The notes under the pieces were generated by a model that made no database searches, was not told the DNA's origin, and worked only from the letters and a program-made list of their open reading frames with translations. A program made the translations under genes and the position numbers. A DNA stretch of 64,000 nt from CAYXTW01 sp964452645 (lineage in GTDB: Bacteria; Zixibacteria; MSB-5A5; GN15; PGXB01), in assembly GCA_964452645.1 (NCBI GenBank), contig CAYVMO010000007.1, positions 1 through 64,000 on the forward strand, read 5' to 3'. Positions 7,945 through 18,373 of the stretch are shown piece by piece (within the stretch, counting starts at the first letter, position 1; every line of letters starts with the position of its first letter).

Positions 7945-10284
7945 ATGCTTAAAAACTACCTGAAAGTAGCGCTGAGAAATATTACCAGGCATAAAGGTTA
8001 TTCCTTTATCAATATCGCCGGGCTTGCGATAGGAATGGCCTGCTGTATACTGATTATGCTCTGGGTGCAGGATGAACTCAGTTATGATCGGTTTCATAAA
8101 AATTCAGATAATATCTACAGAGTGTATGAAAAAAGCCTACATACCGATGGAATTTCTTATTCGAGTGCGACACCTGGTCCGGTTGCGCCCGGTCTGGCCG
8201 ATATGGCTTCCGAGATTAAGGATTTTGCCAGAGTATATAATGATAACATACTCGTGGAGTATGACCAGAAAGGATTTTCGCTCTACGGTGCCGTTGTTGA
8301 CTCGTCATTTTTAAATATGTTTTCATTCCCCCTGATTAGCGGAGATAAGAAAACGGCCTTATCCGGTGTGTATTCAATGCTCTTAACGGAGGATGCCGCC
8401 GCTCGAATTTTTGGAGACGAAAATCCAATCGGGAAAAATATATTGGCGGATGGAAAAATCGACTTAACCGTAACAGGCATAATTGCCAAAGTGCCCGATA
8501 ATTCAAGTCTTTCGTTTGACTTTTTGGTTCCGATATCACTCATGGAATATGAAGGTTATGATCTTGGCAATTGGGCGGACTCAAGATTTTGGTCGTTTGT
8601 TCAACTGCATGATAATGCTTCGGTCGTTACGGCCGGTCAAAAAATCAAAGATTTCGAGAAAACAAAATGGCCCGATGCGAATAGCGAGTTGTATCTTCAA
8701 CCCCTGACGGATTTACACTTGCACGATATAGGTGGTGGCGGTCAGATTAACTATATTTATATCTTTTCCGCCATTGCATTTGTTATTCTTTTTATAGCCT
8801 GTATCAATTTTATGAGTCTTACCACCGCTCGCTCGGCAACGCGTGTCAGAGAAATCGGCATTAGAAAAGTCGTGGGGGCAAAACGATTTCAAATTATTTG
8901 TCAGGTTATGGGGGAGACAATTGTAATTACAATCATCGCTCTTATTATTGCGCTTGTAATAACGGAACTGCTGCTGCCGTCTTTTAATAATCTGTCGAAT
9001 AAGCACCTGGCTTTGGATATAACGGAAAATACCTCTACTTTCTGGGAAATAGTGGGAATAACCCTGCTGGTGGGTATATTATCGGGCAGTTATCCGGGAT
9101 TACTTTTATCATCTTTCCGGCCGGTGTTTATGGTAAAGGGGCTTCCGATTATAAAGAATTTGGACAACGCCGGGATTCTAAGAAAGGTCCTGGTTGTTTT
9201 TCAGTTTGTACTATCAGTATTTCTGATGATAGGCACGGTTGTAATATATAATCAACTGAATTATGTTAAAACCACGGATTTGGGATTTAATGCGGATAAT
9301 ATTGTCTGCATATATATGCAAGACCTTTCAGAAGACTATCAAGCTGTCAAAAGTGAAATGAGACAGGATCCTGATATACTGAATGTTACCGCCACTTATA
9401 CGCCGCCGGTATGGTTCTCTATCGGCACCGCCGGCCCTCAATGGGAAGGTATGAAAGATGATGAACATTTTGTCATGGCCCTGGGATTTGCCGATTATGA
9501 TTATATCGAAACATTCGGAATGGATATAGTCGAGGGTCGTTCGTTTTCCAAAGAATATTCCACAGACGATGGCGGCGCTTATATTGTCAATGAGACGGCC
9601 GTAAAAGCCATGAATATGGAAAATCCAGTCGGGGAAAAGTTTTCCTGGAATAACATTGACGGAAAAATTATTGGTGTCGTAAAGGATTTTCATTTTAGAC
9701 CGCTTCGTTATGAAATACAACCTTTTGGTCTGTTGATTTTACCATCATATAATTACTTGTGTATCAAAATAAAACCGGATAAAATCGCCGGCGCCATTAG
9801 CTTTATTGAAAATAAGTTCAAAAAACTCCGCCCGGGGCAGGAATTCGGCTATAAGTTTTTGGAGGATATGGTTTTTGGACAATACCGGGCGGAAGAAAGA
9901 ATGGGTACAATAGTTAAATATTTTACGTACCTGGCAATATTTATTTCATGTCTTGGATTGTTCGGTTTGATTTCCTTCACTGCCGAGCAGCGCACCAAGG
10001 AAATTGGAATTCGGAAAACGCTTGGAGCTTCAGTGCCGAGTATCGTGTGGCTCTTATCGAAGGAATCACTTCTGCTTGTAACAATAGCGAGTGTTATCGC
10101 CTGGCCCGTTGCTTACTACGCCTCCAGAAGATGGCTGGAAAATTTCGCCTATCGAACCGGTTTGGAATGGCAGATTTTTATTCTGGCCGGATTGGCGGCG
10201 TTGATTATTGCCTTGTTATCCATCAGCTATCAGGCATTCCGCGCGGCGCTGTCCGATCCGGTGGATGCAATAAAATATGAATGA
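7945..10284 (+). CDS. Two-module FtsX/MacB-like ABC permease, array copy 3
   Basis: A 779-residue permease with the family start MLKNYLKVALRNITRHK and a Cys pair in TM1 (GMACCILIMLWV). First FtsX block from about 270 (REIGIRKVVGA near 302), second module TM near 415, last FtsX block from about 659 (KEIGIRKTLGA near 684), ending DPVDAIKYE. Spacing to the previous gene is 20 bases and to the next 21, so all are likely one transcript. The coding sequence is somewhat more AT-rich than that of the flanking copies. Confidence 0.92.
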   Translation: MLKNYLKVALRNITRHKGYSFINIAGLAIGMACCILIMLWVQDELSYDRFHKNSDNIYRVYEKSLHTDGISYSSATPGPVAPGLADMASEIKDFARVYNDNILVEYDQKGFSLYGAVVDSSFLNMFSFPLISGDKKTALSGVYSMLLTEDAAARIFGDENPIGKNILADGKIDLTVTGIIAKVPDNSSLSFDFLVPISLMEYEGYDLGNWADSRFWSFVQLHDNASVVTAGQKIKDFEKTKWPDANSELYLQPLTDLHLHDIGGGGQINYIYIFSAIAFVILFIACINFMSLTTARSATRVREIGIRKVVGAKRFQIICQVMGETIVITIIALIIALVITELLLPSFNNLSNKHLALDITENTSTFWEIVGITLLVGILSGSYPGLLLSSFRPVFMVKGLPIIKNLDNAGILRKVLVVFQFVLSVFLMIGTVVIYNQLNYVKTTDLGFNADNIVCIYMQDLSEDYQAVKSEMRQDPDILNVTATYTPPVWFSIGTAGPQWEGMKDDEHFVMALGFADYDYIETFGMDIVEGRSFSKEYSTDDGGAYIVNETAVKAMNMENPVGEKFSWNNIDGKIIGVVKDFHFRPLRYEIQPFGLLILPSYNYLCIKIKPDKIAGAISFIENKFKKLRPGQEFGYKFLEDMVFGQYRAEERMGTIVKYFTYLAIFISCLGLFGLISFTAEQRTKEIGIRKTLGASVPSIVWLLSKESLLLVTIASVIAWPVAYYASRRWLENFAYRTGLEWQIFILAGLAALIIALLSISYQAFRAALSDPVDAIKYE

Positions 10285-10305
10285 TTAAAAAACAGGATAC
10301 AGGAC

Positions 10306-12735
10306 ATGCTGAAAAATTATTTAAAAATCGCGATAAGGGGTCTAATCAGGCAGAAATTATACGCCGCAATCAATGTATTCGGTCTGGCGATCGGTCTGGC
10401 CTGCTGCCTGATTGTCCTGGGGCATATCAGCTATGAACTCAGCTTTGAAAATTTCCATAAAAACAAGGACCGGATTTATCGATTGAACGGTCGCTATGTA
10501 TCCGAAGATGAGGATATATATTCGGCGCGCGTCCAATCGCCGCTGGGAGAAGTACTGGATAAAGAAATCCCGGAGATAGACAAAGTTGCCGTCTTCCGAC
10601 AATTGGGTTCGGTTGATCTGCAGATCGGTGAGAAAAGTTTTGTTTCCGAAGATGAGGTCGATTGGGCCGGATACAAACATGGCGGCAATGTCATCTGTGC
10701 CAACTCCGATTTTCTTGGCGTGTTTACTTTCCCATTAGTGGTCGGAAATCCGGCTACCGCGCTCGACGAGCCGTTCTCCGTCCTTATCAGCGAAAATGCG
10801 GCCAGGGAATTTTTTCACGGCCAAAATCCAATTGGGCAGATTATTAAAATTAATCGGAATCTACCATGCCAGGTTACCGGTATTTTAAAAAACATCCCCG
10901 AAAATACTCAAATGTACTGCGACCTGATTGTATCACGTGCCACTCTGGAAAGAACCGGCGAAGTAATGGATGACTGGACCAATCTGAATGGCGATTATGT
11001 CTATGTACTGTTGAAAAATGGTGCCGACCCGAAAGCCGTTTCCCAAAAAATCCCAAATGTCTTAAAACCTCATCTCGAACCCGAAGAATTAAATAAATAT
11101 AGTTATGACCTGCAACCGCTTGATAAAATATATTTTGCAGGCATCGGTTCCGGCCGCCGTGGTGAACTTTCGCCGCTGGGTGAAGTGTCAATTCTATATA
11201 TGCTCAGCGTTATTGCCGGTTTCATATTGCTTCTGGCCATTGCCAATTTCATCAACCTGGCCACCGCCCGTTCGGCCGATCGTACCAAGGAAGTCGGCGT
11301 CCGCAAAGTATTCGGAGCTTACCGCTCGCATTTGATTAAACAGTTTCTGGGCGAATCGATATTGATTACAGCCATCTCGGTCGTTATCGGTCTGGCCATA
11401 TATGAAGTATTCAAAGGGTGGGTAAGGCCAATGCTTCCGCGTGAGGCACTGGCCGATTTTTATTCCAATCCGATGATGTCGCTATCCTTGATTGCTTTAA
11501 TTATTGCTGTCGGCGTTCTGGCCGGATTTTATCCGGCTTTATATCTTTCGCGCTTCAAACCGATTGCCGTCCTGCAAAGCAAAACCGGAATTAAATCGAC
11601 AAGGTCGTGGTTACGAAAAGGATTGGTCGTGTTTCAGTTCACGATCGCTATCGCGTTTATCTGTTGTACCGCCATAATCTTCAATCAGATGAATTATATT
11701 ACCGGTATCGATCCCGGATTTGATAAAGAAAATATGCTTATCCTTGATTTCAAGGGCGATACCGCCGCCGAGGATTGCAAACTTATGAAAAACGAAATAA
11801 CGAATCATAATAGAATATTGGCAATTACCGCGTCCGATAGCCCGCCCGGGCGAAAAGGATATTCTTTCTACGGGTTTTATCCTGACGAGAATCGCCGGGA
11901 AGAGGACTTGATCGTCGTCAAACGTTTTATGGCGGATTATGATTTTATCTCCACTTTTGGATTGGAGTTGATTGAAGGAAGGAACTTCTCGGAGGGTGTC
12001 CCGACCGATAAAAACCACGCCATAATTTTAAATGAGGCGGCACTCAAGGAATTAAATATTACCGATCCGATCGGGCATCGGTTTTACGGCCGTGGGGATA
12101 AATATTATGAAGTGATTGGTGTCGTCAAGAATTTTCACGGGACACCTATGAATTTTGCCTATCAGTCCAAGTCGTTTATTATGCTCGATCAGGATAAGTG
12201 CAATACTTTATGTATCAAACTACCGCCTGATAATATTCCGCAATCACTTGCGGCCATTGAAGAGACATGGAATAATACCATTCCCGAAAGACAGTTCAGA
12301 TACAGCTTTCTTGATGATGAGATGGCCGGTAATTATAGTGAAATCCAGGGACAGGTACGGTTTTTCCTTGTCTTTTCGATTCTTACGATAACCATCGCCT
12401 GTTTCGGAATTTTCGGACTGGTATCATTCACCGCCGGGCAACGCACGAAAGAAATCGGAATCAGAAAAGTACTGGGGGCGTCGATAGCCAACATTGTCAG
12501 GCTGCTTTCAAAAGAATTTATTGTACTTATTATAATTTCCAATGTTATCGCCTGGCCGCTGGCTTTCTGGGCGATGTCTGATTTTCTGGCCGAATTTCCG
12601 TTTCGTGTAAGTATTGGCATTGGTACATTTGCCTTGACCGGATTAATCGCTCTGATTCTGGCTTTGTTCTCGGCCGGCTATCAAGCCGTTAAGGCAGCGC
12701 GCGCCAATCCGATCGAGGCCATTCAATATGAATAG
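10306..12735 (+). CDS. Two-module FtsX/MacB-like ABC permease, array copy 4
   Basis: An 809-residue member of the array. TM1 is in VFGLAIGLACCLIVLGHI. The first FtsX block starts near 294 with coupling motif KEVGVRKVFGA at about 327, the second-module TM is near 437, and the last block starts near 685 with KEIGIRKVLGA near 715. It ends NPIEAIQYE, with Gln in place of the Lys of copies 1-3 and 6. Its extra length over copies 2, 3 and 5 lies mainly in the first periplasmic domain and the region before the first FtsX block. Confidence 0.92.
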   Translation: MLKNYLKIAIRGLIRQKLYAAINVFGLAIGLACCLIVLGHISYELSFENFHKNKDRIYRLNGRYVSEDEDIYSARVQSPLGEVLDKEIPEIDKVAVFRQLGSVDLQIGEKSFVSEDEVDWAGYKHGGNVICANSDFLGVFTFPLVVGNPATALDEPFSVLISENAAREFFHGQNPIGQIIKINRNLPCQVTGILKNIPENTQMYCDLIVSRATLERTGEVMDDWTNLNGDYVYVLLKNGADPKAVSQKIPNVLKPHLEPEELNKYSYDLQPLDKIYFAGIGSGRRGELSPLGEVSILYMLSVIAGFILLLAIANFINLATARSADRTKEVGVRKVFGAYRSHLIKQFLGESILITAISVVIGLAIYEVFKGWVRPMLPREALADFYSNPMMSLSLIALIIAVGVLAGFYPALYLSRFKPIAVLQSKTGIKSTRSWLRKGLVVFQFTIAIAFICCTAIIFNQMNYITGIDPGFDKENMLILDFKGDTAAEDCKLMKNEITNHNRILAITASDSPPGRKGYSFYGFYPDENRREEDLIVVKRFMADYDFISTFGLELIEGRNFSEGVPTDKNHAIILNEAALKELNITDPIGHRFYGRGDKYYEVIGVVKNFHGTPMNFAYQSKSFIMLDQDKCNTLCIKLPPDNIPQSLAAIEETWNNTIPERQFRYSFLDDEMAGNYSEIQGQVRFFLVFSILTITIACFGIFGLVSFTAGQRTKEIGIRKVLGASIANIVRLLSKEFIVLIIISNVIAWPLAFWAMSDFLAEFPFRVSIGIGTFALTGLIALILALFSAGYQAVKAARANPIEAIQYE

Positions 12736-12750
12736 TACGGGAAAGATATT

Positions 12751-15099
12751 ATGATAAAAAATTATTTGTTTGTCGCCTTCAGAAATATAGCCAGATACAA
12801 AGGTTATTCGTTTATTAATATCGCGGGATTGGCGATCGGTATGGCCTGCTGTGTCTATATCTTTCTATGGATTTGTCAGGAGTACAGTTACGATAAGTTT
12901 CACGAAAACGCAAATCAGCTTTATTTGGTCCCGACTCATATGAAATATAGCGAAAATGTCTACACCACTTTCGGAACCGTACCGTTGCTTGGACCGACAC
13001 TGAAAAAAGAAATGCCCGAAGTCGTTAATTCGGTCCGGTTGCAATATTTTAATGGCAAGGTCAAGTACGGCGATAAGGCCTTTAGAGAATATCTGACACT
13101 GGCTGACGAGTCGTACCTGGAAATGTTTTCATTTCCATTGATAAGCGGCGATCCCAAAACCGCGCTGAAAGAGCCGTACTCTTTAGTAATATCGCTGCCG
13201 ATGGCCGAAAAGTACTTCGGGAAGAATAATCCGATCGGTGAAATTATCACGGTCGATGATAAATATGAATTTACCGTTACCGGCGTGGCGGACAATATTC
13301 CTGAAAATTCGAGCTTTCAATTTGATTTTCTTACATCAATGACTTTCGGTGAGGAATTGTGGGGGAAAGAATATTTCGACACCTGGTACAATTGCTCATT
13401 TACGACAATAGTCCAGCTTGATAAAGGTGCGGATTTTGAGGCCGTAAACAATAAAGTTAAAAATCGCATAAATACCTCGTGGGAGGAAAGCAATCTTGAG
13501 CCGTTTCTTTTTCCCCTTACCGATTTACATCTGCACAGTATTTTCGGGAGCGGCGGCCGGATTGAGTCGGTCAGACTTTTTTCATGGATAGCGCTGGCGA
13601 TTCTTTTAATCGCCTGCGTGAATTTCGTGAATATGACCACGGCCCGCTCATACACCCGCGCCAAAGAAGTCGGGATGCGAAAAGTCATCGGCGCCGGTCG
13701 TTTGGTGCTGATTCGCCAATTCATCTTTGAATCGGTCTTGTACGCCCTGCTGGCCGCAGTCGCGGCGATGATTATTATTGAAATATCGGGTCCTATGATA
13801 AGTCGGTACATCGGAATCGGGCATAATGTTGAATACGGTTTTAATATTGTCCTTCTTTCGACATTGGCAGTTGCTTTGATTACCGGAATTATCTCCGGGG
13901 CCATTCCGGCGATATTTTTATCGGGCTTCATGCCGATTCAAACAATAAAAGGATTTTTCGGAACCGGTTCCGGCTTCATTTGGTTTCGCCGGATTTTGGT
14001 CGTGATTCAATTTTCATTGTCGCTAATTTTAATAATCGGAACTATCGTTATTCACAAGCAGGGCGAGTATATGCAAAATGTCGATCTGGGATACGATAAG
14101 GAGCGATTGGTCTACGTCCCGATGGATGAAACCCTGAACAATAACTATGACGCCTTGAAAGCGGAGCTTTTGAAAAACCCCAATATTCCATTCGTAACGC
14201 GCTCGACTCATACATTAACCGGTGTCGGATGGAACGGGGGAAGCTGGAGTTGGCCGGGCAAAGACCCTTCCGAAGAGATTCTGATAACATATGTAGGTGT
14301 TGATTATGATTTTCCACAAACGTTCGGGATGAAAATGGCTGAAGGCAAATTTTACTCCGAAGAGATGCAGGGCAGCGCGCAGAAGGGAGTCGTTATAAAC
14401 GAGACTTTAGCCCGTTTTATCGGTAGTGGACCGGTCGTCGGCACGACCATATCTCAGGGGAATGAAGACTATACCATATTGGGTGTCATCAAAGATTTTA
14501 ATTATGGTTCGGTGCGTTCCAAGGTCGGGCCGTTGATGTTGCTTCTGCAGCCGGACCGTTCGGACTGGTATCTTTTTGCGCGTATAAACGAAACAAATGC
14601 CTCCGAAACGACCCAAAATATAAAGACAGCGTGTACGCAGTTCAGTCCTGAAGGTATTTTTGAATGTTACTATGAGAGCGATTTGCTTGGCGGACTTTAT
14701 CGGCGCGAGGAATATCTTCGCAATCTGATCGGGATATTTTCTTTTCTGGCGATATTTGTATCATGCCTCGGCCTTTTCGGACTGGCCGCTTTTTCCGCCG
14801 CCCAGCGCACCAGGGAAATCGGCATTCGTAAAGTATTGGGAGCATCGATAGGTGGCATCTTTCGTCTGATCACCAAAGAATTTATAATGCTGATTATAAT
14901 CGCCAATTTCATTGCCTGGCCGTTTGCATATTACGTCACGACAAAATGGCTGGAAGATTTTGCATATCGTATAAATGTGGGGCCACAGATTTTCCTGATG
15001 GCGGGCGTGGCGGCTTTGGTCATCGGAATTTTAACGGTCGGATTTCAGGCCGTTAAGGCGGCGCGCGCCAACCCGATCGATGTCATTCAATATGAATAG
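12751..15099 (+). CDS. Two-module FtsX/MacB-like ABC permease, array copy 5
   Basis: A 782-residue permease, 15 bases after copy 4. Family start MIKNYLFVAFRNIARYKG; TM1 contains GMACCVYIFLWI. FtsX helices begin near 271 with KEVGMRKVIGA, the second-module TM lies near 413, and the last FtsX block starts near 661 with REIGIRKVLGA near 688. It ends NPIDVIQYE. Copies 3 and 5 share the opening INIAGLAIGMACC, suggesting they are closer to each other than to copy 6. Confidence 0.92.
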   Translation: MIKNYLFVAFRNIARYKGYSFINIAGLAIGMACCVYIFLWICQEYSYDKFHENANQLYLVPTHMKYSENVYTTFGTVPLLGPTLKKEMPEVVNSVRLQYFNGKVKYGDKAFREYLTLADESYLEMFSFPLISGDPKTALKEPYSLVISLPMAEKYFGKNNPIGEIITVDDKYEFTVTGVADNIPENSSFQFDFLTSMTFGEELWGKEYFDTWYNCSFTTIVQLDKGADFEAVNNKVKNRINTSWEESNLEPFLFPLTDLHLHSIFGSGGRIESVRLFSWIALAILLIACVNFVNMTTARSYTRAKEVGMRKVIGAGRLVLIRQFIFESVLYALLAAVAAMIIIEISGPMISRYIGIGHNVEYGFNIVLLSTLAVALITGIISGAIPAIFLSGFMPIQTIKGFFGTGSGFIWFRRILVVIQFSLSLILIIGTIVIHKQGEYMQNVDLGYDKERLVYVPMDETLNNNYDALKAELLKNPNIPFVTRSTHTLTGVGWNGGSWSWPGKDPSEEILITYVGVDYDFPQTFGMKMAEGKFYSEEMQGSAQKGVVINETLARFIGSGPVVGTTISQGNEDYTILGVIKDFNYGSVRSKVGPLMLLLQPDRSDWYLFARINETNASETTQNIKTACTQFSPEGIFECYYESDLLGGLYRREEYLRNLIGIFSFLAIFVSCLGLFGLAAFSAAQRTREIGIRKVLGASIGGIFRLITKEFIMLIIIANFIAWPFAYYVTTKWLEDFAYRINVGPQIFLMAGVAALVIGILTVGFQAVKAARANPIDVIQYE

Positions 15100-15111
15100 G
15101 AGATATTAATA

Positions 15112-17490
15112 ATGCTGAAAAGTTATTTTGTCGCGGCCGTACGAAATCTGTTTCGGAGTAAATATTACTCACTCATCAATATTCTCGGGCTGGGTGTGGC
15201 TATGGCTTTGTGCGTCGCCGGCTATGTTAATTATCAGTTCAGCCGGAGTTTTGATTCCTATCACAAAAACAAGAATAACATTTATGCCGTAAGCAGCTAT
15301 AAAATCGTCAATAATGAAAGGCAAAATTGGTCTTACATCCCCATGCCGATGGCGCCGGCGTTGAAGAAAGATATTCCCGGGATCATAAAATTCTCTCGTG
15401 TATCACTGGGTGCCGGAACCATGATATACGGAGATAAAGTCTTGCGCGAGACTTTATATTTTGTCGATGAAGATTTCTTCAAAATGTTTACGTTTCCATT
15501 AATCCTGGAGGGCGGCAAATCCTGGGATAAAAGCAGTATCATCATTACCGATGAAATTGCCCATAAATACTTCGGTGATGAAAACCCGATCGGCAAACAA
15601 GTTGTTATAAATACTGATAATAAACGCAATTTCGTTTTCACCGTTTTTGGTGTTGTCGAGAAGCCTCCCAAAAATTCGAGCCTTCAGATAACCGTCTGTC
15701 TTTCCTATGAAAATGTCAAAGAGATGCTTAAATTCGATCCTGACGATTGGAAAAAATGGGCCAGGGGAACGTTCGTACAATTGGAGGATAATGTTTCGGC
15801 CTCTGAAATTGAAAAACAACTTCAGGAATTTATACCGCATACCAACGAGGCTAATTCCGAATGGCTAACCGATGGTTTTTATATGATTCCACTGACGCAG
15901 CTGGCTTTAGTTACTCGTGAACTCTATGGCTATTCATTTAACTACGGTATGCACCCCGCAGCGATTATCGCACCGTCGGTGACCGCGCTTCTGGTTTTAT
16001 TACTGGCCTGTTTTAATTTTATAAACACGTCTATCGCGTTTGCGACTCGAAGGCTTAAAGAAATCGGCATCCGCAAAGTTATGGGAGGAATGCGGCGTCA
16101 GCTGGTAATGCAGTTTATTGGAGAGAACCTTCTCTTATGTTTTGTCGCATTGTTCGTTGCCGCCGTTTTTGCCGAGATTTTTGTACCGGCGTACGACAGC
16201 CTTTGGCCGGATATTTCCCTGACCATGAATTATCTGCAAAATCCCGAACTGATATTGTTTTTAATCGGTCTGCTATTATTCACGGCGATCGCGGCCGGGG
16301 CATATCCCGCCTTTTATATCAGTGCCTATAATCCAATTAACATTTTCCGCGGCAAACAAAAATTGGGCGGCTCTAATCCTCTGGTTCGAATTCTGCTGGT
16401 CTTTCAATTCGCATTGTCGATTACGGCCATTATTGCGGCCATGATTCTCGGCAATAACGCCGAATATATTCAGAATCTTGATCTCGGATTCGACCGGGAA
16501 AATATTCTTGTCATACCGATCAATGGAGAAGACGAATATACGAGGCTGAAAAGCGCTATTGAGAATCATCCCGATATCGTCAGTATCGGCGGTTCTCATC
16601 ATTTAATGGGCAGTTTCCTGCAGGTATCGGACGCGGAATATGAAGGAACAACCCGGCGCAGCTGGATTTTCGGAATCGGAGATAACTTTCTTGAAACGGT
16701 CGGATTTAAACTCGTCGATGGGCACGGTTTTAATTCCGATTCGGGAACGTCGAATATGCAAACGGTCATTGTCAACGAAATGCTGGTCAAGGAGTTCGGG
16801 TGGAAATCGGCTCTGGATAAATATATTACCATGGAACTGGCCGATGAGAAATCAGAGTATCGCGTGGTCGGCGTTGTCAGGGATTTTTTCCCCAACGGTG
16901 TTTCTTCGAAAATTTTGCCGACTGTACTTTATCGAACACCGGCCGAAGATTATCAATATCTCTCATTAAAGTATTCTTCTAATGACAAAGGAAATCTAAC
17001 AGCCTATATCCGGAAAGAATGGGAAAAACTTTTTCCCCAGTTGCCATATAGCAGTTTTGGTATTGAAGACATATTGGCCGAAGACGCCCAGGTTACCGAA
17101 AGTATCCGGCTGGTCTTTCTTTATATTGCCGTGATGGTTGTAATCATTTCCGGGATGGGATTAATTGCCCTCGTGTCTTTGAATATCGCCAGAAGAACAA
17201 AAGAGATTGGAATTCGCAAAGTTTTGGGCGCTACCGCGGCGAATATCGGTCTGTTGATTTCCAAAGAATTCGCCTATCTGGTAATCATCGCCAGTGTCCT
17301 CGGCTCGGTCATCGCGTATTTCCTGGTCGGCTCACTGATGTCCAGCATTTGGGAGTATTATGTCTCTATCGGCCCGACGCCATTTGTTCTTTCGGCCATA
17401 ATATTTTTCTGTATCGCGCTGTTAACGGTTGCTTTTCAGATAATCAGTATTGCCACGACCAACCCGGTGGAAGCAATAAAATATGAGTGA
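15112..17490 (+). CDS. Two-module FtsX/MacB-like ABC permease, array copy 6
   Basis: A 792-residue permease and the most diverged copy. TM1 (LGLGVAMALCVAGYV) lacks the Cys pair of copies 3-5, and the first coupling motif is KEIGIRKVMGG. The first FtsX block starts near 281, the second-module TM near 424 and the last block near 666, with KEIGIRKVLGA near 696. It ends NPVEAIKYE. It starts 12 bases after copy 5 and is followed after 65 bases by a second, distinct ABC ATPase, which may be its preferred partner (inference from adjacency). Confidence 0.92.
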   Translation: MLKSYFVAAVRNLFRSKYYSLINILGLGVAMALCVAGYVNYQFSRSFDSYHKNKNNIYAVSSYKIVNNERQNWSYIPMPMAPALKKDIPGIIKFSRVSLGAGTMIYGDKVLRETLYFVDEDFFKMFTFPLILEGGKSWDKSSIIITDEIAHKYFGDENPIGKQVVINTDNKRNFVFTVFGVVEKPPKNSSLQITVCLSYENVKEMLKFDPDDWKKWARGTFVQLEDNVSASEIEKQLQEFIPHTNEANSEWLTDGFYMIPLTQLALVTRELYGYSFNYGMHPAAIIAPSVTALLVLLLACFNFINTSIAFATRRLKEIGIRKVMGGMRRQLVMQFIGENLLLCFVALFVAAVFAEIFVPAYDSLWPDISLTMNYLQNPELILFLIGLLLFTAIAAGAYPAFYISAYNPINIFRGKQKLGGSNPLVRILLVFQFALSITAIIAAMILGNNAEYIQNLDLGFDRENILVIPINGEDEYTRLKSAIENHPDIVSIGGSHHLMGSFLQVSDAEYEGTTRRSWIFGIGDNFLETVGFKLVDGHGFNSDSGTSNMQTVIVNEMLVKEFGWKSALDKYITMELADEKSEYRVVGVVRDFFPNGVSSKILPTVLYRTPAEDYQYLSLKYSSNDKGNLTAYIRKEWEKLFPQLPYSSFGIEDILAEDAQVTESIRLVFLYIAVMVVIISGMGLIALVSLNIARRTKEIGIRKVLGATAANIGLLISKEFAYLVIIASVLGSVIAYFLVGSLMSSIWEYYVSIGPTPFVLSAIIFFCIALLTVAFQIISIATTNPVEAIKYE

Positions 17491-17555
17491 CACTGATAAT
17501 TGAGTATCAAACGTGAATGAATAAAATGAGTAAGACTTAATATGGAGACTAAAGT

Positions 17556-18230
17556 GTGATTAAACTGAGAGATATATCGAAAGTCTATCCTGGGAAAGTT
17601 TTTAATACTTATGTATTGCGCGGAATCGATCTCGATGTCGACGAGGGGGAGTTTGTCACCATCATGGGACCTTCCGGTGCCGGCAAAACAACACTTTTAA
17701 ATGTCATCGGGATGCTTGACGATCCGTCCGAAGGAGAATATTTTTTCATCGACGAATCGGTTCATACACTGACCGGTAAAAAACGAACGGCGCTGTACCA
17801 ACAGTATATCGGTTTTGTTTTTCAGAGTTATCATCTCATCGATGAGCTGACTGTCTATGAGAATCTCGAAACACCTTTGCTGTATCGCAAAATAAAAGGC
17901 GCCGAGCGCAAGAGTATGGTGTGTGATACGCTCGATCGTTTTCAGATCGTCGGCAAAAAAGACCTATTTCCCAGCCAGCTTTCGGGCGGACAGCAGCAGT
18001 TGGTCGGCGTAGCGCGGGCGATAATCGGTGGCCCCAAACTTCTTCTGGCCGACGAACCGACCGGGAATCTGCATTCCAGCCAGGGTGAGGAAATAATGGA
18101 GTTATTTAAAAAGCTCAACGATGACGGCACGACTATCATCCAGGTGACGCATTCCGAGAAAAACGCCGCCTACGGCAACCGTATCGTTCATCTGCACGAT
18201 GGCTGGATTGTCGACAGGCCGAGAGAGTAG
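17556..18230 (+). CDS. ABC transporter ATP-binding protein with variant D-loop
   Basis: A 224-residue MacB/LolD-type ATPase starting at GTG, with GGAG 9 bases upstream. Walker A GPSGAGKTT, Q-loop VFQSYHLI, signature LSGGQQQ, Walker B LLLADEP and H-loop VTHSEKNA are present. Two departures from the first ATPase stand out: the D-loop reads GNLHS instead of GNLDS, and the residue after LSGGQQQ is Leu instead of Arg. The D-loop Asp couples the two nucleotide sites in ABC dimers, so activity or dimer partner choice may be altered. It closes the export cluster. A heterodimer with the ATPase at 2296-2985 is possible but not shown. Confidence 0.92.
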   Translation: MIKLRDISKVYPGKVFNTYVLRGIDLDVDEGEFVTIMGPSGAGKTTLLNVIGMLDDPSEGEYFFIDESVHTLTGKKRTALYQQYIGFVFQSYHLIDELTVYENLETPLLYRKIKGAERKSMVCDTLDRFQIVGKKDLFPSQLSGGQQQLVGVARAIIGGPKLLLADEPTGNLHSSQGEEIMELFKKLNDDGTTIIQVTHSEKNAAYGNRIVHLHDGWIVDRPRE

Positions 18231-18373
18231 TGTTATTTCTGTAAAACAAATTGTCGGTTTATCCGCGGGTACTATCGATCCGGCATGTTATCGTTTTTGC
18301 TGATTTTCCTTGATTACACGTAAAATATCTATAGTTTAGAAAAAACTTCTGCAGATAAAACGAAAGGTTCGCG

